Assembly (NCBI GenBank): GCA_025084515.1
Contig: JAJAGP010000422.1
Location: 62,001 to 126,000 of the forward strand
Reading direction: 5' to 3'
Source of the DNA: Ancistrus triradiatus
Taxonomy: Eukaryota > Chordata > Actinopteri > Siluriformes > Loricariidae
DNA length: 64,000 nucleotides
In this document: positions 49,806 through 60,457 of the stretch, piece by piece
How positions within the stretch are numbered: position 1 is the stretch's first letter
Layout: the number at the start of each line of letters is the position of its first letter
The notes under the pieces: generated by a model
What the model was told of the DNA's origin: nothing
The model's database searches: none
The model's input: the letters and a program-made list of their open reading frames with translations, nothing else
Position numbers and translations under genes: made by a program

Positions 49806-51988
49806 ACATATTCCTGAGAGTTCAGGGTGGAGTTGAGCTATGAAACAGCACCGGGCCTGTTCATCATCCAGGTGCACAGCATGGGAAAAAAAGTGCACTT
49901 TTCCTCCCTATAGCACTTCCTCCCACTGTACGAGTCGGATGGTAGATAGAAGCCTGTGTGAATGTAGACCAGAAAGTCGTTTCAATGTATTTTGCTTCAA
50001 TCATTGCTTTTATCAAAACAGCCCTAATGTAACGAGCCTAAGCGTTCAACTCCAGTTTTATATGCATGCGTGCAACACTGTATTTTTAATTATATATGTA
50101 TGTATATATACACAAAAAGCTCATAGGCCTATGTATAATTTTTATTTATAATATATACTATAATAAGTAAAAAGCGTGTGAGAGATCTTCCGTGAAGTTA
50201 AAAGGCTTTGACCTCTTCACCGTTGATTGGACTAATCAGGACTGAGGCTCCGGGCAGCTTTTCAATGCGCTTCGCCTTTTCATCTCCCTCTGGATGGAGG
50301 CGCTCAATTAAAAGCCTATCAGTTTGTAAGTAAATCAACGCCTATCAAAGTTGTCACATCAAACAAAACGATTATTATTGCAACCCGCCTTCGCTATTAA
50401 TCTCTTTCGGTGTTAATCCCGACTGACAGGTCATCTCGGAAAGCAAGAAAACCTGGAGTGGACGGATGTGGGCTTAAGAATTGTGTGCAGTAATTTATTT
50501 TTTCGCAAATTACTCTAGGAAATGCAGAGCATTAAGAACTGTGTCCTATGGTTTCGGGTTTGACGTTAGTCTATTTTAATAAAACTTGGCTAAAACTAAA
50601 GAGTAGGCTATACAAATTCATGGCTGTATAAGTTCAGAAATCCAAACTATAGCCTATGTGGATCATTATATTTAATTTTTTGTATTTTCAAATGTGAAAA
50701 CTGTTTTAGACAGACTTTCTACCTGTTACAACAACAACCAGAGAATTTACAAAGTTGTTCCTCACAAACGGTGTTGCAAACCTGATTAAACAAAAATAAA
50801 TTTTGAAAAAAAAGAAAACTAGTTGCGTCTTTTCGTTTTTAATCCTTTACTATTTCAGTGGATTAAACGAATGTGCATATTTACACTGTGACTTAACAGC
50901 TAATGCTATTTCGCATTTAGGATAGTTCTAGTTTAGCACTAAAGGCTTGCTTTGTAAGGAGCAAACTCGCATGCAGCTCAGTATATGCAGAGATGTGTGT
51001 GATGGATAACAGGGCTGCTGTGCTTCTGCACGGCCTGTCAGTGTGGGACACAGTGCGTGAGTTATTAGGGCAGAGAAGGGCAGCCATAAATTTCCAGCGC
51101 CAGGCAAAAACTCTCTTTATTGTCTGCATGACGAATGGGCTTCTGAAGCAGACACCAAATACTCGGTATTACCCTTAAATGGGAACACATTTTTCAAGGC
51201 CATCATTCATGATATTTAAATAGAAAGTTTTGAAATGTTTCCACATATTTCAGATCGACGACATGTTTATGAAGCGTATTCTTAGTCTAAATATAATTAT
51301 TTGCAGTGCTCCAGCACGCCCATTTACTGACACGGGAAATAAGGTTCAGATATTCAAATGCACATGCGAGTGATACATAATAAAAAACAATAATAATAGT
51401 AAAGTAGAAGTAAACATATATTGCACAAGCGTGAACACGCATACACGAATCACAGGATCGGATATGAAATCGGCGCAACAAATGATTCTTTTTGTTTAAA
51501 GACCAAAGTTTTTAACACACAAAAATAATTTGCCAAATATCCCTACACGTGTCGACTAATAAACACATCTGTTTAAAAATGTAAGAGATGAATTTAGGCT
51601 ACACCGTGCGCACCCGAGTAACAAGTTCTGAAATGGTTCTGTTTTATTCTCCTGGAAGTCGCAGAACGGATTGCCCGATATTTCCATGCATTAGGCTACT
51701 CACAAACGATAAGCACTATTTCTTCCAAAAAATTAGAAAACCAAAGGTCGCGTTCAACCACTTTACCTGCTATTACAGCGTTAAAGCGCTCCAACAGAAG
51801 TAAGAACAGTCATGCACATCCTTTATGTTTAATAATATATACACCTTTAATGGACATCCAGCAACGTGCAGTAAATGTACAGAAGTGTTATTATTCTGTT
51901 ACTGATTATACTGTACTGTACTCTCAGCTGCAGCGCGCGCTCAGATCTGCTGTGTCTGCACTCCACATTTCTTCTTCCTGCAGGAGGA
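49426..51988. other. Repeat-free intergenic DNA between znf503 and lrmda
   Basis: No gene is seen. A (CT)n tract at 49756-49804 is the only simple repeat. The block lacks transposon remnants, in contrast with the DNA right of 52.1 kb. Confidence 0.45.
49756..49804 (+). repeat. (CT)n microsatellite
   Basis: About 24 uninterrupted TC units. Confidence 0.97.
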
Positions 51989-52035
51989 GTCATGTGACGC
52001 CACTCAGCACGTGACGAGAGCCGCTGCGATTGGGA
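51989..52035. promoter_or_regulatory. Paired MITF/TFE-type E-boxes with GC and CCAAT boxes
   Basis: TCATGTGA (51990-51997, an M-box core) and CACGTGAC (52008-52015) sit 18 bases apart. They are followed by an inverted CCAAT (attgg, about 52028) and a GGGAGGGGC GC box. The flanking DNA back to about 51930 is CpG-bearing, unlike the AT-rich surroundings. The site lies between the divergent genes, 3.3 kb before lrmda exon 1. It may be a distal element or an alternative promoter. Confidence 0.4.
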
Positions 52036-52080
52036 GGGGCTCCCATATTCTAGTCTTAACAACAACAACAACATTAAGAG

Positions 52081-52081
52081 A

Positions 52082-52118
<37 letters not shown>
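52081..52118 (+). repeat. (AAT)n microsatellite
   Basis: About 12 AAT units. They produce spurious poly-isoleucine and poly-leucine open frames on the two strands. Confidence 0.97.
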
Positions 52119-52395
52119 GGAACTGTGGCACAGTGTTTAGCATGGTCACCTCACAGCTCCTTAGATCCCAGGTTTGATTGCCAGCAGGAACCCCACGTGT
52201 GGTTTGCATGTTCTCCCCATGTCTGTCTGGGTTTCATCTAGGTTCCTCAGTATTCTCCCAATGCCATGTGTTAGGTCAGTTGGTGTCTCTTATGTGTTGT
52301 GTTTGTTCTCCACTTGTGCCCTGTGCTACCAGTTAGGCCCCAGCTTCCTGCGACTCTAATTGGATTCAGAGCAGCTATGAAAAAGAATAAATGAA
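52119..52395 (+). repeat. tRNA-like-headed interspersed repeat, copy 2
   Basis: The head ggcacagtgtttagcatggt, B-box-like caggtttgattgcc, body words gtttgcatgttctcccc and catgtgttaggtcagttggt, and a tail with aataaatgaatc. It is the same type as at 40265. Confidence 0.7.
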
Positions 52396-53215
52396 TCAGA
52401 ATCTTTTTTATTCACCAAGTTTAAGGAATTTCACTTGGTATTCAAAAGATATGCTAAATATAACAAACAAACAAACAAACAAAAAACCCACATAAATTTA
52501 ACATAGACAGTTCAGATACAGTACAGATAAATTTCAGTATTATAATACTGAGGTACATAGTATATACAGCTAAGATTAATGAGCAACAAATATGAAAGTT
52601 ATTGTAACCTTTTTTTGAAAATATCTATACTTCAATAGGTTAAAGTGTTGTGTGCTCTGATGACAGTAGATGAGATGTGCAGAGTTTAAAGTGGAGGTGA
52701 GGTATGAGAGAAGGGTCCTTGTTTAGGAGGATGATGGCCTGGGGAGAGAAGCTGGTCTGAGTCTTTAAGGCTGTGACTGGGATGGAAACTGCTGGAAGAG
52801 GGAGTGACCAGGGTGTGAGGGGTCTGCCATGATCTTCCTTGCCCTCTTCCACATCCTAGGTAAGTAAAGATCATCAAGGGTGGACAGCTGAGAGGCAACA
52901 ATTTGCTCTGCACATTCTCTGCACTGCTTGCTGTAGCTTACACTTGAGGTGCAAAGATGCAGAGCTAAACCAGACTGAGATGGAATATGTGATGATGGAC
53001 TAAATTATAGAAGTGTAGAACTGGACCAGCAGTGCTTGAGGCAAGGAGAAATTTCTTGAGCTGACGTAGGAAATACACATGCTGCTGGGTCTTCTTCTCA
53101 ACTGCAGTGCTGTGTCAGTCCCATCCTGTCAAATGTTGGTCCCCAGAAATTTGTATGAATCTGCTCTCCTTTGGAGCATTGTATTGAATGGAAGCTGTAA
53201 AATGAACATCAATTC
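52396..53215 (-). repeat. 5'-truncated LINE 3' end (Rex1/L2-like)
   Basis: On the minus strand it encodes pieces of the LINE C terminus: KTQQHVYFLRQLKKF and, one frame over, LPQALLVQFYTSII (near 53.03 kb), then RMWKRARKIMADPSHPGHSL (near 52.8 kb). It ends in a 3' tail reading GAATAAAAAAGATTCTGATT, which is typical of these fish LINEs. The frame is interrupted and the 5' part is missing, as usual for LINE insertions. Confidence 0.75.
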
Positions 53216-53249
53216 AAAGGACAGTTTCTAAAGACGTTTGTCATTCACT

Positions 53250-53345
53250 CACTTTCCTCCTCCCCATGTCTGCTTGGGTTTACTCTCGGTACTCCGGTTT
53301 CCTCCCACAGTCCAAAGACATGTGTGTTAGGTTAACTGATTATGC
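53250..53345 (+). repeat. Fragment of the GTTTGCATGTTCTCC-type repeat
   Basis: The words tactccggtttcctcccaca and gtccaaagacatgtg identify this type. Head and tail are missing. Confidence 0.6.
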
Positions 53346-53539
53346 TAAATTTGCATTGGCTTGAGTGTACATATATGACTAGTCTTGATGTAACCTTGTG
53401 TATAGATGTAACATTGTGTGTGTCACTGAAATGGCCACTGATGCTGATAGCAACATTAAATAAACCAAACAAATACTCACTTTTCCGTGTGCTTAATCCT
53501 TTGTCAGGGTTGCGGGAAAGCCAGTATCTAGCCGGTGAC

Positions 53540-53730
53540 TCTGGGCGCAGGGCTAGTCCATTGTAGGTCACACACTAAGGGCACTTTTAGAAACTCCAAT
53601 TAACTTAACACGCATGTTTTTGGACTGTGGGAGGACCCGGAGAAAACCCACGGGGACACGAGGAGGACATGCAAACTCCACTCAGAAAGGACCCAGGTCA
53701 CTCCACCTGGGATTGAACCCAGGACCTGTC
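53540..53730 (-). repeat. Fragment of the GTTTGCATGTTCTCC-type repeat, inverted
   Basis: Reverse-strand words tttttggactgtgggaggac and gaggacatgcaaactccac, with a B-box-like gggattgaaccc at the end. Confidence 0.65.
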
Positions 53731-53854
53731 TGCTAAATGTTGTAAATGTGAGGACAGAATAAGATATGAAAACAAAGTTATGAAAAAAAACATAACACTA
53801 ACATAAATACAAACAGTTTCTTGTAAATAATTAATGCTGATGTGCATATTTTAT

Positions 53855-54132
53855 GTTTTATTCAAAGTATGACTCCATGACTTTAGTTTCATTCTTAGAT
53901 TTATCATCTACGCCGCCCAAGGAGGTTGGGTCCCTTTTTGAGTCTTGGTCCTCCCAAGGTTTCTTCCTCATAACACTTAATGAGTTTTTCCTTGCCACTG
54001 TCGCCCTAGGCTTGCTCAATTTGGGATTGGACGTAGATATTAGGAGATAATCTAAACTTGTAAAGTTGCTTTGAGACAATGCTCTATTGGAAAAAGCGCT
54101 ATATAAATAGATCTGACTTGACTTGACTTGAC
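53855..54132 (+). repeat. Interspersed repeat with pentanucleotide tail, left arm of an inverted pair
   Basis: The words cccaaggtttcttcctcata and agtttttccttgccactgtc are followed by aaagcgctatataaatag and a GACTT repeat tail (54113-54132). The first 130 bases are repeated inverted at 54525-54680. A shorter relative lies at about 58455-58550. Confidence 0.7.
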
Positions 54133-54524
54133 TCATCACAGACCATAAAGAGTTAAACACACATTCATCAACTAATTTATTGACAAGAAAAATGGGTCGG
54201 AATACCACAAAAAAGCAATTTAAAAAGAACATGCTAACTCCTACCCAAGGGTGACCCAGAGCCACTAGACCACATACTGCAATTGTTTTAGGATGTTGGT
54301 GGTAAAACGTGGCAAACTGCACAGACAGTAACCCCACATGGAGCTGCACCAACCTGGCTGAAACCAATGGATGTGTTCACAGGTGGGTCTTCAATCTATG
54401 CCAGAATTCAATGGGCTCTGGTTCAGGTGCCAGTGAATGTAATCTTTAAATTGGATGTTAATTATAAGATAGTTTATTAGGAAACTACTTAACAAATAAG
54501 GTTTACAAACCATGTGAAAAATGG

Positions 54525-54680
54525 GAGGAAAAACTCCCTAAGTGTTATGAGGAAGAAACCTTGGGAGGACCAAGACTCAAAAAGGGACCCAACCTCCTTG
54601 GGCGGCGTAGATGATAAATCTAAAAATGAAACTAAAGTCATGGAGTCATACTTCAAATAAAACGTAAAATATGCACATCA
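54525..54680 (-). repeat. Right arm of the inverted repeat pair
   Basis: The reverse complement of about 53855-53985 with very few differences, for example the shared rare word ggcggcgtagatgataaatc. The loop between arms is about 540 bp. Confidence 0.8.
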
Positions 54681-54752
54681 AAATGAATAATAATAAAACA
54701 TTAAAAACAAGCATAAAAGTTTGCCAGTTGTTTACATTTATCAAAGACATTG

Positions 54753-54755
<3 letters not shown>

Positions 54756-54803
<48 letters not shown>
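54756..54803 (+). repeat. (CT)n microsatellite
   Basis: About 24 uninterrupted units, 530 bases before lrmda exon 1. Confidence 0.97.
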
Positions 54804-54807
<4 letters not shown>

Positions 54808-55039
54808 TTATAGACACTAATTCATGGAGAAGTCGACAGAAAGACTGTTATGATGTAACTAGGGGAAACTATACTGTGCCTGTTGCATTCTAAAGGTTTC
54901 TCCCAGTGTCCCAAAAACAGTTGACTACAGCAGCGCTAACCTGCAACAGCTGACCTACTTTCAGTTAGTTTAGACAGAGTTCTGCTTTAACAAATATTTA
55001 GACGAACGTTTGCGATTCACTAGTGCAGCAGATTGCTTT

Positions 55040-55332
55040 GCTCGACACACACACATGTTGTTAAAAAGAATTATTTAGACGGGTATGATATTCACCGTCT
55101 TGTACGTGTACACGGGCTGCACCCGGCAACTTTCTGGCTTGAACAGTCGCGCGCTTCCTGCTCAGATCAGATGACTTGGAGCACGCGGAAGAAGTCAATT
55201 ACAAAACATTAGCTGCTGAGAAGCTGCGATAAGAAAACATTCACTTTTAGGAAATCTGTGACAGACGTTGTAGTAGTAGAGCGTAGAAGTGAAGACTTGA
55301 CGGTGTGCACTCTGATTTGTCAGCGCTCTGGA
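55040..55332 (+). promoter_or_regulatory. lrmda: Probable lrmda promoter and 5' UTR
   Basis: The DNA before the lrmda ATG is locally richer in CpG (for example cagtcgcgcgcttcc near 55145 and gcacgcggaag near 55182) than the flanking DNA and is free of recognisable repeats. No TATA box is evident. It is assigned by position only. Confidence 0.4.
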
Positions 55333-57305
55333 ATGGCAGACAGCGAATCACTGGTTGTTGTGAATGGAACTCAGGTGAGTAGTAGCCTAGATGACATGCT
55401 GCATACATCTGCTCTTTGTGTTTAGTAGATTATAATTATGGTAACAGTTTTTGAAGACTGTTGCCACTTGTAATCGTAAAGTCCTGTACTAATGATACAG
55501 GGTTCAAATCCCCTCACTGCCGAGTAGCCACTGTTGGCCTCTTGAAACATGCCTGTAACCCCCAATTGCTTGACCGCGGTAATTGCTTGGACTATATGTA
55601 AGACTATGTAGGTTGTAAATCGTTCTGGAAAAGGACGCCTGCTAAGAGCTGCAAATGTGATGAGAGTCAGGAGCAGTCCCCTTCCAGGTTATATTGAACT
55701 TATTCGAGCAAATGTAAAGTAAGAACAGTGGCATTGCTGCATTACAATATTACAAAGAATTGCTGAAAAAACTCCTTGTCGGAGTAAACACCATTGACTC
55801 TTCAGTATGTAATTTAAACTGAGTACACAGTTTTTTTTGTAGATGATTAATAGACTAGAAGACATTAATGTATCACTCAATATTGGGTGAAATAAAATAA
55901 TATATATACGCTTTTCTAATGGATATCAGCAGGGCTCACAGGACAATTTACAACCTACACAATCTTACACCATATAATCCATATGTCGTCAGGGTAACTG
56001 TGGGGCTGGTGGCTTAGCAGTTAAGGTACTAGACTATTGACTAGAGGGTCTAGGGTTCAAATCCCACCACTGTCAAGCTGCCAGTATTGGGTTCCTCAGC
56101 GAGGCCCTTAAGCCACTACTGTAGTGCTTGAAGTATATGGTTGTAGGTTGCTCTAGATTAGGATATTGGCTAAATTATAAGTGCTTTTATAACTGCAGTT
56201 TTACCAAAATTGGAAACCTCTGTGCAAGTTGCAGTTTTATTTTTTGAAATATCTTCTGTGGGAAGTATTGGTTCTGTGAGGTGGCCAATCAGAGTATGGA
56301 GAAGGCGATGTTATGATAACTTTATCATTGCCTCAAAAGCAAGCAGCAACATGTGAGCTTGGGACTCTAGACCAAAATGTTCAAAGCCCACCTCTGCCAA
56401 GTTGCTACTGTTGTGTCCTTGAGTCAGGCTCTCAATCCACATTTTCTTGGATTGTATCAGTTGTAAGTTGCTCTGGATAAGAGCGTCTGCGAAAATGACA
56501 TGCGGAAATGACTTGCTGTTACAGCTGCACTTCACACCTTTATTTAGCAGTTTTCTCATCCATTTACAGGATAGCTGAGCTGCTTGCTTTCGAAGCAATG
56601 AGCGTTTTAAAAGTTATTATAACCACACCCTCGGTGTTCTGATTGGTTGCCTCACAGAATCGATCATGTGTAATACTGCCCTCAGAAGATATTTCAATAA
56701 ATTAAACTCCAATAAGCAAACCCTGTAATCTGAATACAGGGGATTTTTTCCCATTAATTTCTTAATTTGTTCTGGCATCTTCAAATCTCCATGTACTTAC
56801 AGTAACATCTACATAATATTGGAGTTGATGATTGGCTCTCCTTTATGTGTTCTGCATACAGAGTGGGGTATGGGGTGCAGTTTAGTGACAGCTCCAGAGA
56901 TCCCCGGTTCAATCCTGATCTTGGACTCCGCCTGTGTGGAGTTTGCATGTCCACTCTGTGTTTGCATGGGTTTACTCCGGGTACTTCGGTTTCCTTCCAC
57001 AATTAAAAGACATGCCTTAGGTTAACTGGTTGCTCTAAATTGGCCCAGTGTGAATGGGACTGACTAGTATCATAACTAAATATTGTGATGCAGATCATGT
57101 ATCATAAAATTGTCTACAGGTAGTACATGATAACAGGATCGTCATGTTGCTTATCACCACCAATTTGCTGTATCTTCCACTGTTTTTTTATTTCTGAATT
57201 CCAGGTGACCTTTATTGGCCATGATTGTGAGGTCATCCCAGATTTTCTTGGTGCCAAATATGGAAGCTCTGCAAGACGACTAGATCTCAGTTTCAACCAA
57301 CTCAG
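55333..57305 (+). CDS. lrmda: Lrmda-like leucine-rich melanocyte differentiation protein, exons 1-2 (partial)
   Basis: Exon 1 (55333-55374) has an ATG with G at -3 and G at +4 and encodes MADSESLVVVNGTQ, followed by donor GTGAGT. Exon 2 (57205-57305) follows a T-rich tract and CAG acceptor. It encodes VTFIGHDCEVIPDFLG and then a leucine-rich repeat start, RRLDLSFNQL, ending two bases into a codon before donor GTAAGG. Intron 1 is 1830 bp and phase 0. The joined 47 residues resemble the N terminus of vertebrate LRMDA (formerly C10orf11), a small leucine-rich-repeat protein needed for melanocyte differentiation; its loss causes oculocutaneous albinism type 7 in humans. The gene is divergent from znf503, matching vertebrate synteny. 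No later exon was recognised to the window end, so intron 2 exceeds 6.7 kb, which fits the very large size of this gene in other vertebrates. Assignment rests on remembered similarity plus synteny. Confidence 0.9.
55487..55660 (+). repeat. Degraded SINE, lrmda intron 1
   Basis: The B-box-like gggttcaaatcccctcactg is followed by degraded body words (ttgtaaatcgttctggaaaa, ggacgcctgctaag) of the SINE seen at 4540 and 26399. The head is poorly preserved. Confidence 0.6.
56001..56195 (+). repeat. SINE copy, lrmda intron 1
   Basis: The head gtggcttagcagttaaggta, B box gggttcaaatcccacc and body words gaggcccttaagccac and ggttgctctagattagg are the same family as 4540 and 26399, in plus orientation. 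Confidence 0.7.
56358..56500 (+). repeat. SINE copy, lrmda intron 1
   Basis: A degenerate B box (tgttcaaagcccacctctgcc) is followed by a well-preserved end, aagttgctctggataagagc and gtctgcgaaaatg. Confidence 0.65.
56861..57080 (+). repeat. tRNA-like-headed interspersed repeat, lrmda intron 1
   Basis: A B-box-like cccggttcaatcctgatc, then tgtggagtttgcatgtccac, ggtacttcggtttccttcca and aaagacatgccttaggttaa. It ends about 125 bases before lrmda exon 2. Confidence 0.65.
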
Positions 57306-58584
57306 GTAAGGTGTCTGTGATGCCAGCAAATTACAAACATAAGCACAAATGTATATGGCTGGAGAGTAATGAAACTTTTGCTTATCAGTATTATTAAATT
57401 GTTTGGTTGATATTACAAGGTCAAAATAACACCACCAGGACAGGTGCTTAAATACTAGCTCTTCGCAGAGCAATATGCTGCTGTCTTACTATAATATGAG
57501 AGTGTTCAGAAAGCCATTCACATCGATCTCTGGTGCTTGTATTTTTCTGCTGAAACTCACTTATTTCCTCTTCATCTGTTTGTTCTTTCTTGTTACACCA
57601 CTCGTGTGGTAAACACTTTGGAAACTGAATGTCATTGCATTAATATCTTTGGAAATCCCCGTGTCATAACAAGTGTTTGTGTTTGTGACACCTATTTTGT
57701 TCGTGAAATTTAACTGGACTTGTTCTTATCTTGTGAATGGGCAGTACACGTGCTATGGATGTGACATTTGAACTCCTATTGACCTGCAAAATGCCTTAAT
57801 GCCTGCACAATAATGGCATCAGTGAAACACAATGTATACCTGGCCATGCAACCTTTCAGAGAGAATACAGACCAATATTGATAAGTAAAAGACATTTAGG
57901 TTCAAATTACAGGTAGACAACAGCCTATACGGATGCAACATCACATGGACTTGAATTCAAACACACATTGTGTCAATTAATAACATAGTTATAAAATGCA
58001 AATGCACACATACACATGCCTCTCGTTTCATTACTTTACCATATGAGTACTTATGGGCTGTTTCCGATATAGTCACTGAATCACTACTCCCTACATTCTA
58101 CATACCGTGTATTATTACCACTATTAGCCTATAGGGGATCATTACTCATTACTGTGAGACAGTAGATTATTTTGCATAAACAGACAGAGTCACATTTGCC
58201 AGTATCCCTGGCACAACAGATGAGGTCATCTGCACAAGTGGGTCTGGTTTTCTTTTAAATGACGTGGGTGGCTGGGTATTTGTGTGAAGAGAGTGTGATG
58301 CTGTAGAGTATGTTCTGCTGGGTAACCCTGTTTCCACGCATTCATGTGAACATCAGTTTTAATACTTCTGACTAGCTTCTGGGTCTTTAAATTATTATTA
58401 AAAATAGTAGGTAAATTCATGTAATTTAATTCATACATATAACTTATTGACTGTCCAAAGGAGGTCTGGGCCTTTTTGGGTCTTCTTCCACAACACAGTA
58501 AGATGTTTTTCTTTGCCACTGTCACCCTAGGCTTGCTTTGGAATGACATACACCTGTCTATATATGGTTTCACAACTAACAAGT
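57306..58584. other. lrmda intron 2, mostly unassigned
   Basis: No further exon is seen. Small repeat pieces occur: about 58310-58350 resembles the Tc1-like element at 62.86 kb, and 58455-58550 resembles the repeat at 53.9 kb. Confidence 0.45.
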
Positions 58585-59340
58585 GCATATTGGAGCATAA
58601 ACCAAGACATGAGGAGGAAATAACTGCCCATAGAGCTCAGAGACAGGATTATGTGGAGGCACAGATCTGGAGAAGGCTACTAAAACTTCTGCTGCACTGA
58701 AAGTTCCCAAGAGCACAGTGGCCTCCATAATTCTTAAATGGAAGAAGTGTGGAACAACCAGGACTCTTCCCAGAGCTGGCCGCCACAGCAAACTAATTAA
58801 TCGGGGAAGAAGGGCCTTGGTAAGACAGGTGACCAAGAATCCTATGGTCTCTCTGGCTGAGCTCCTGGCTTTTTTTGTTTGGCCACTCTGCCATAAAGCC
58901 TAGAGTGGTGGAATGCTGCAGTGATGGTTGACCTTCTGGAAGTTTCTCTCATCTGCCCACACCCTTAGTTTGGTAGGCCTTCCAGCTATTGGAAGAGTCC
59001 TGGTTGTCCCATTTAAGAATTATGGAGGCCACTGTGCTCTTGGGAAGCTTTAGTGCAGCAGAAGTTTTGGTAGCCTTCTCCAAATCTGTGGCTCCACACA
59101 ATTCTGTCTCTGAGCTCTACAGGCAGTTATTTTCTCCTCGTGCCTTGGTTTTAGCTCTGACATGCATTGTTAGCTGTGAGACCTTATAGAGACAGGTGTG
59201 TGTCATTCTGAATCATGTCCAGTCAACTGATTTTACCACAGATGGACTCCAGTCAAGATGTAGAAATATCTCAAAGAAGATCAAGAGAAATGGGAAGCCC
59301 CCAGAGCTAAATTTCAAGTGTCATAGCAAAGAAATGTCTG
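58560..59340. mobile_element. Foldback Tc1 derivative in lrmda intron 2
   Basis: Plus-strand 58600-58868 encodes a Tc1 transposase N terminus (ALKVPKSTVASIILKWKKC and GTTRTLPRAGRHSKL, with frame breaks). From about 58870 the same gene runs on the minus strand back toward its N terminus, repeating tccatttaagaattatggag in inverted form. The element closes with a 3' end region (gacaggtgtgtgtcattctg, caactgattttaccacag). The catalytic domain is absent. Confidence 0.75.
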
Positions 59341-60457
59341 CAATTCTGCTTTCACTCTCTCTTTGTGGGTATTGAGTACAGTATGATGAGGCAAAACATT
59401 TCGAATGCATTGTATATGTAGATATGTAGATATGCATGTATTCAGTCCTGGAGAGTATAAAATAGTAGTGGTTTTAAATAATACTGCTCAAAGTCTCTTA
59501 CTGTCCGCAGGAACTCTCATTACTCTTTACTCCTGTTACAGTACTATCAGATGGTATGACACATTTGACTTGGTGTACCTGCTGTGAAGAGGCAGACACG
59601 TTTTTGCATTAAGTGCAATTTAATATCAGCGTCATGTGCATTATGTGGTTTCGATTGTCACTGAGGCATCAAAGGTCCCTGGTTTTGAACCGGCATGCTG
59701 TGGCTGTATGAAAGGTCTGATCAATAATTGTGACATGTTAATGTTGAGCAAATAGAAGAAAAGATTCCATTGACAGGATATGAAGAAGCACCTTGTGGCA
59801 GGCAGGGACGGGGATGCCATTTCACCCGCAGGACTAGCAAAGTTGATCTGACAACTAAAAGGGAAGAGATGATGGTTATAAGGTGCTTTTGTTTCAGACT
59901 TCTTTTCTTGACCTGTCAGGCCTTGAAGGACTCTGAATGGGCCTCTCTTTGTCATGTGAAAATTGTCGTCTTCAGGCAGTTATCTATGCTGAAAACATGG
60001 ATTCATTCCTTTAATTGATTCGCCTTGCGCTCAAGACTGTCAGATTAATAATTGTTAAATCCTCTGTCGCTTCAGTGTGCAAAATGTGTGCTTATCAGTG
60101 CATTAATATTCCTAATGAGCCTGTGTGAGCCGCTTACCAGAATTGGGAGAAATCAGAGTTTACTTTTACATTTGCTGTTAGAGGTAATTTCATTTGGCCT
60201 ATGATGGAACTATGTATTTTAGGACAAAGTTTGTCTGTTGTTGATATCATATTCATTACATGAAGTCTTAGCCATGGTATTTACAATTTATATAAAACAT
60301 TGAGGATGGTGACAAATCTATTTGAGTATTCTGGCCTTTGATTTTTTCTTGGCTGTATTGAGTTGTCAAGTGTGTAGATATTTAGTTGTTTACAGTTGTC
60401 TATGTTTAGTTACGTACAAACATCGCAAAGTTTTGGTCTTGTATTGGACAGCATGTA
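59341..60457. other. lrmda intron 2, no recognisable feature
   Basis: No exon or repeat family was recognised. Confidence 0.4.

Noticed and set aside
52011..52241. Open frame with poly-isoleucine, and a poly-leucine frame opposite
   Set aside because: Both come from the (AAT)n repeat and adjoining SINE-like DNA.
55487..56195. tRNA genes suggested by A- and B-box words
   Set aside because: The words belong to SINE heads. No cloverleaf with a plausible anticodon arm can be formed.
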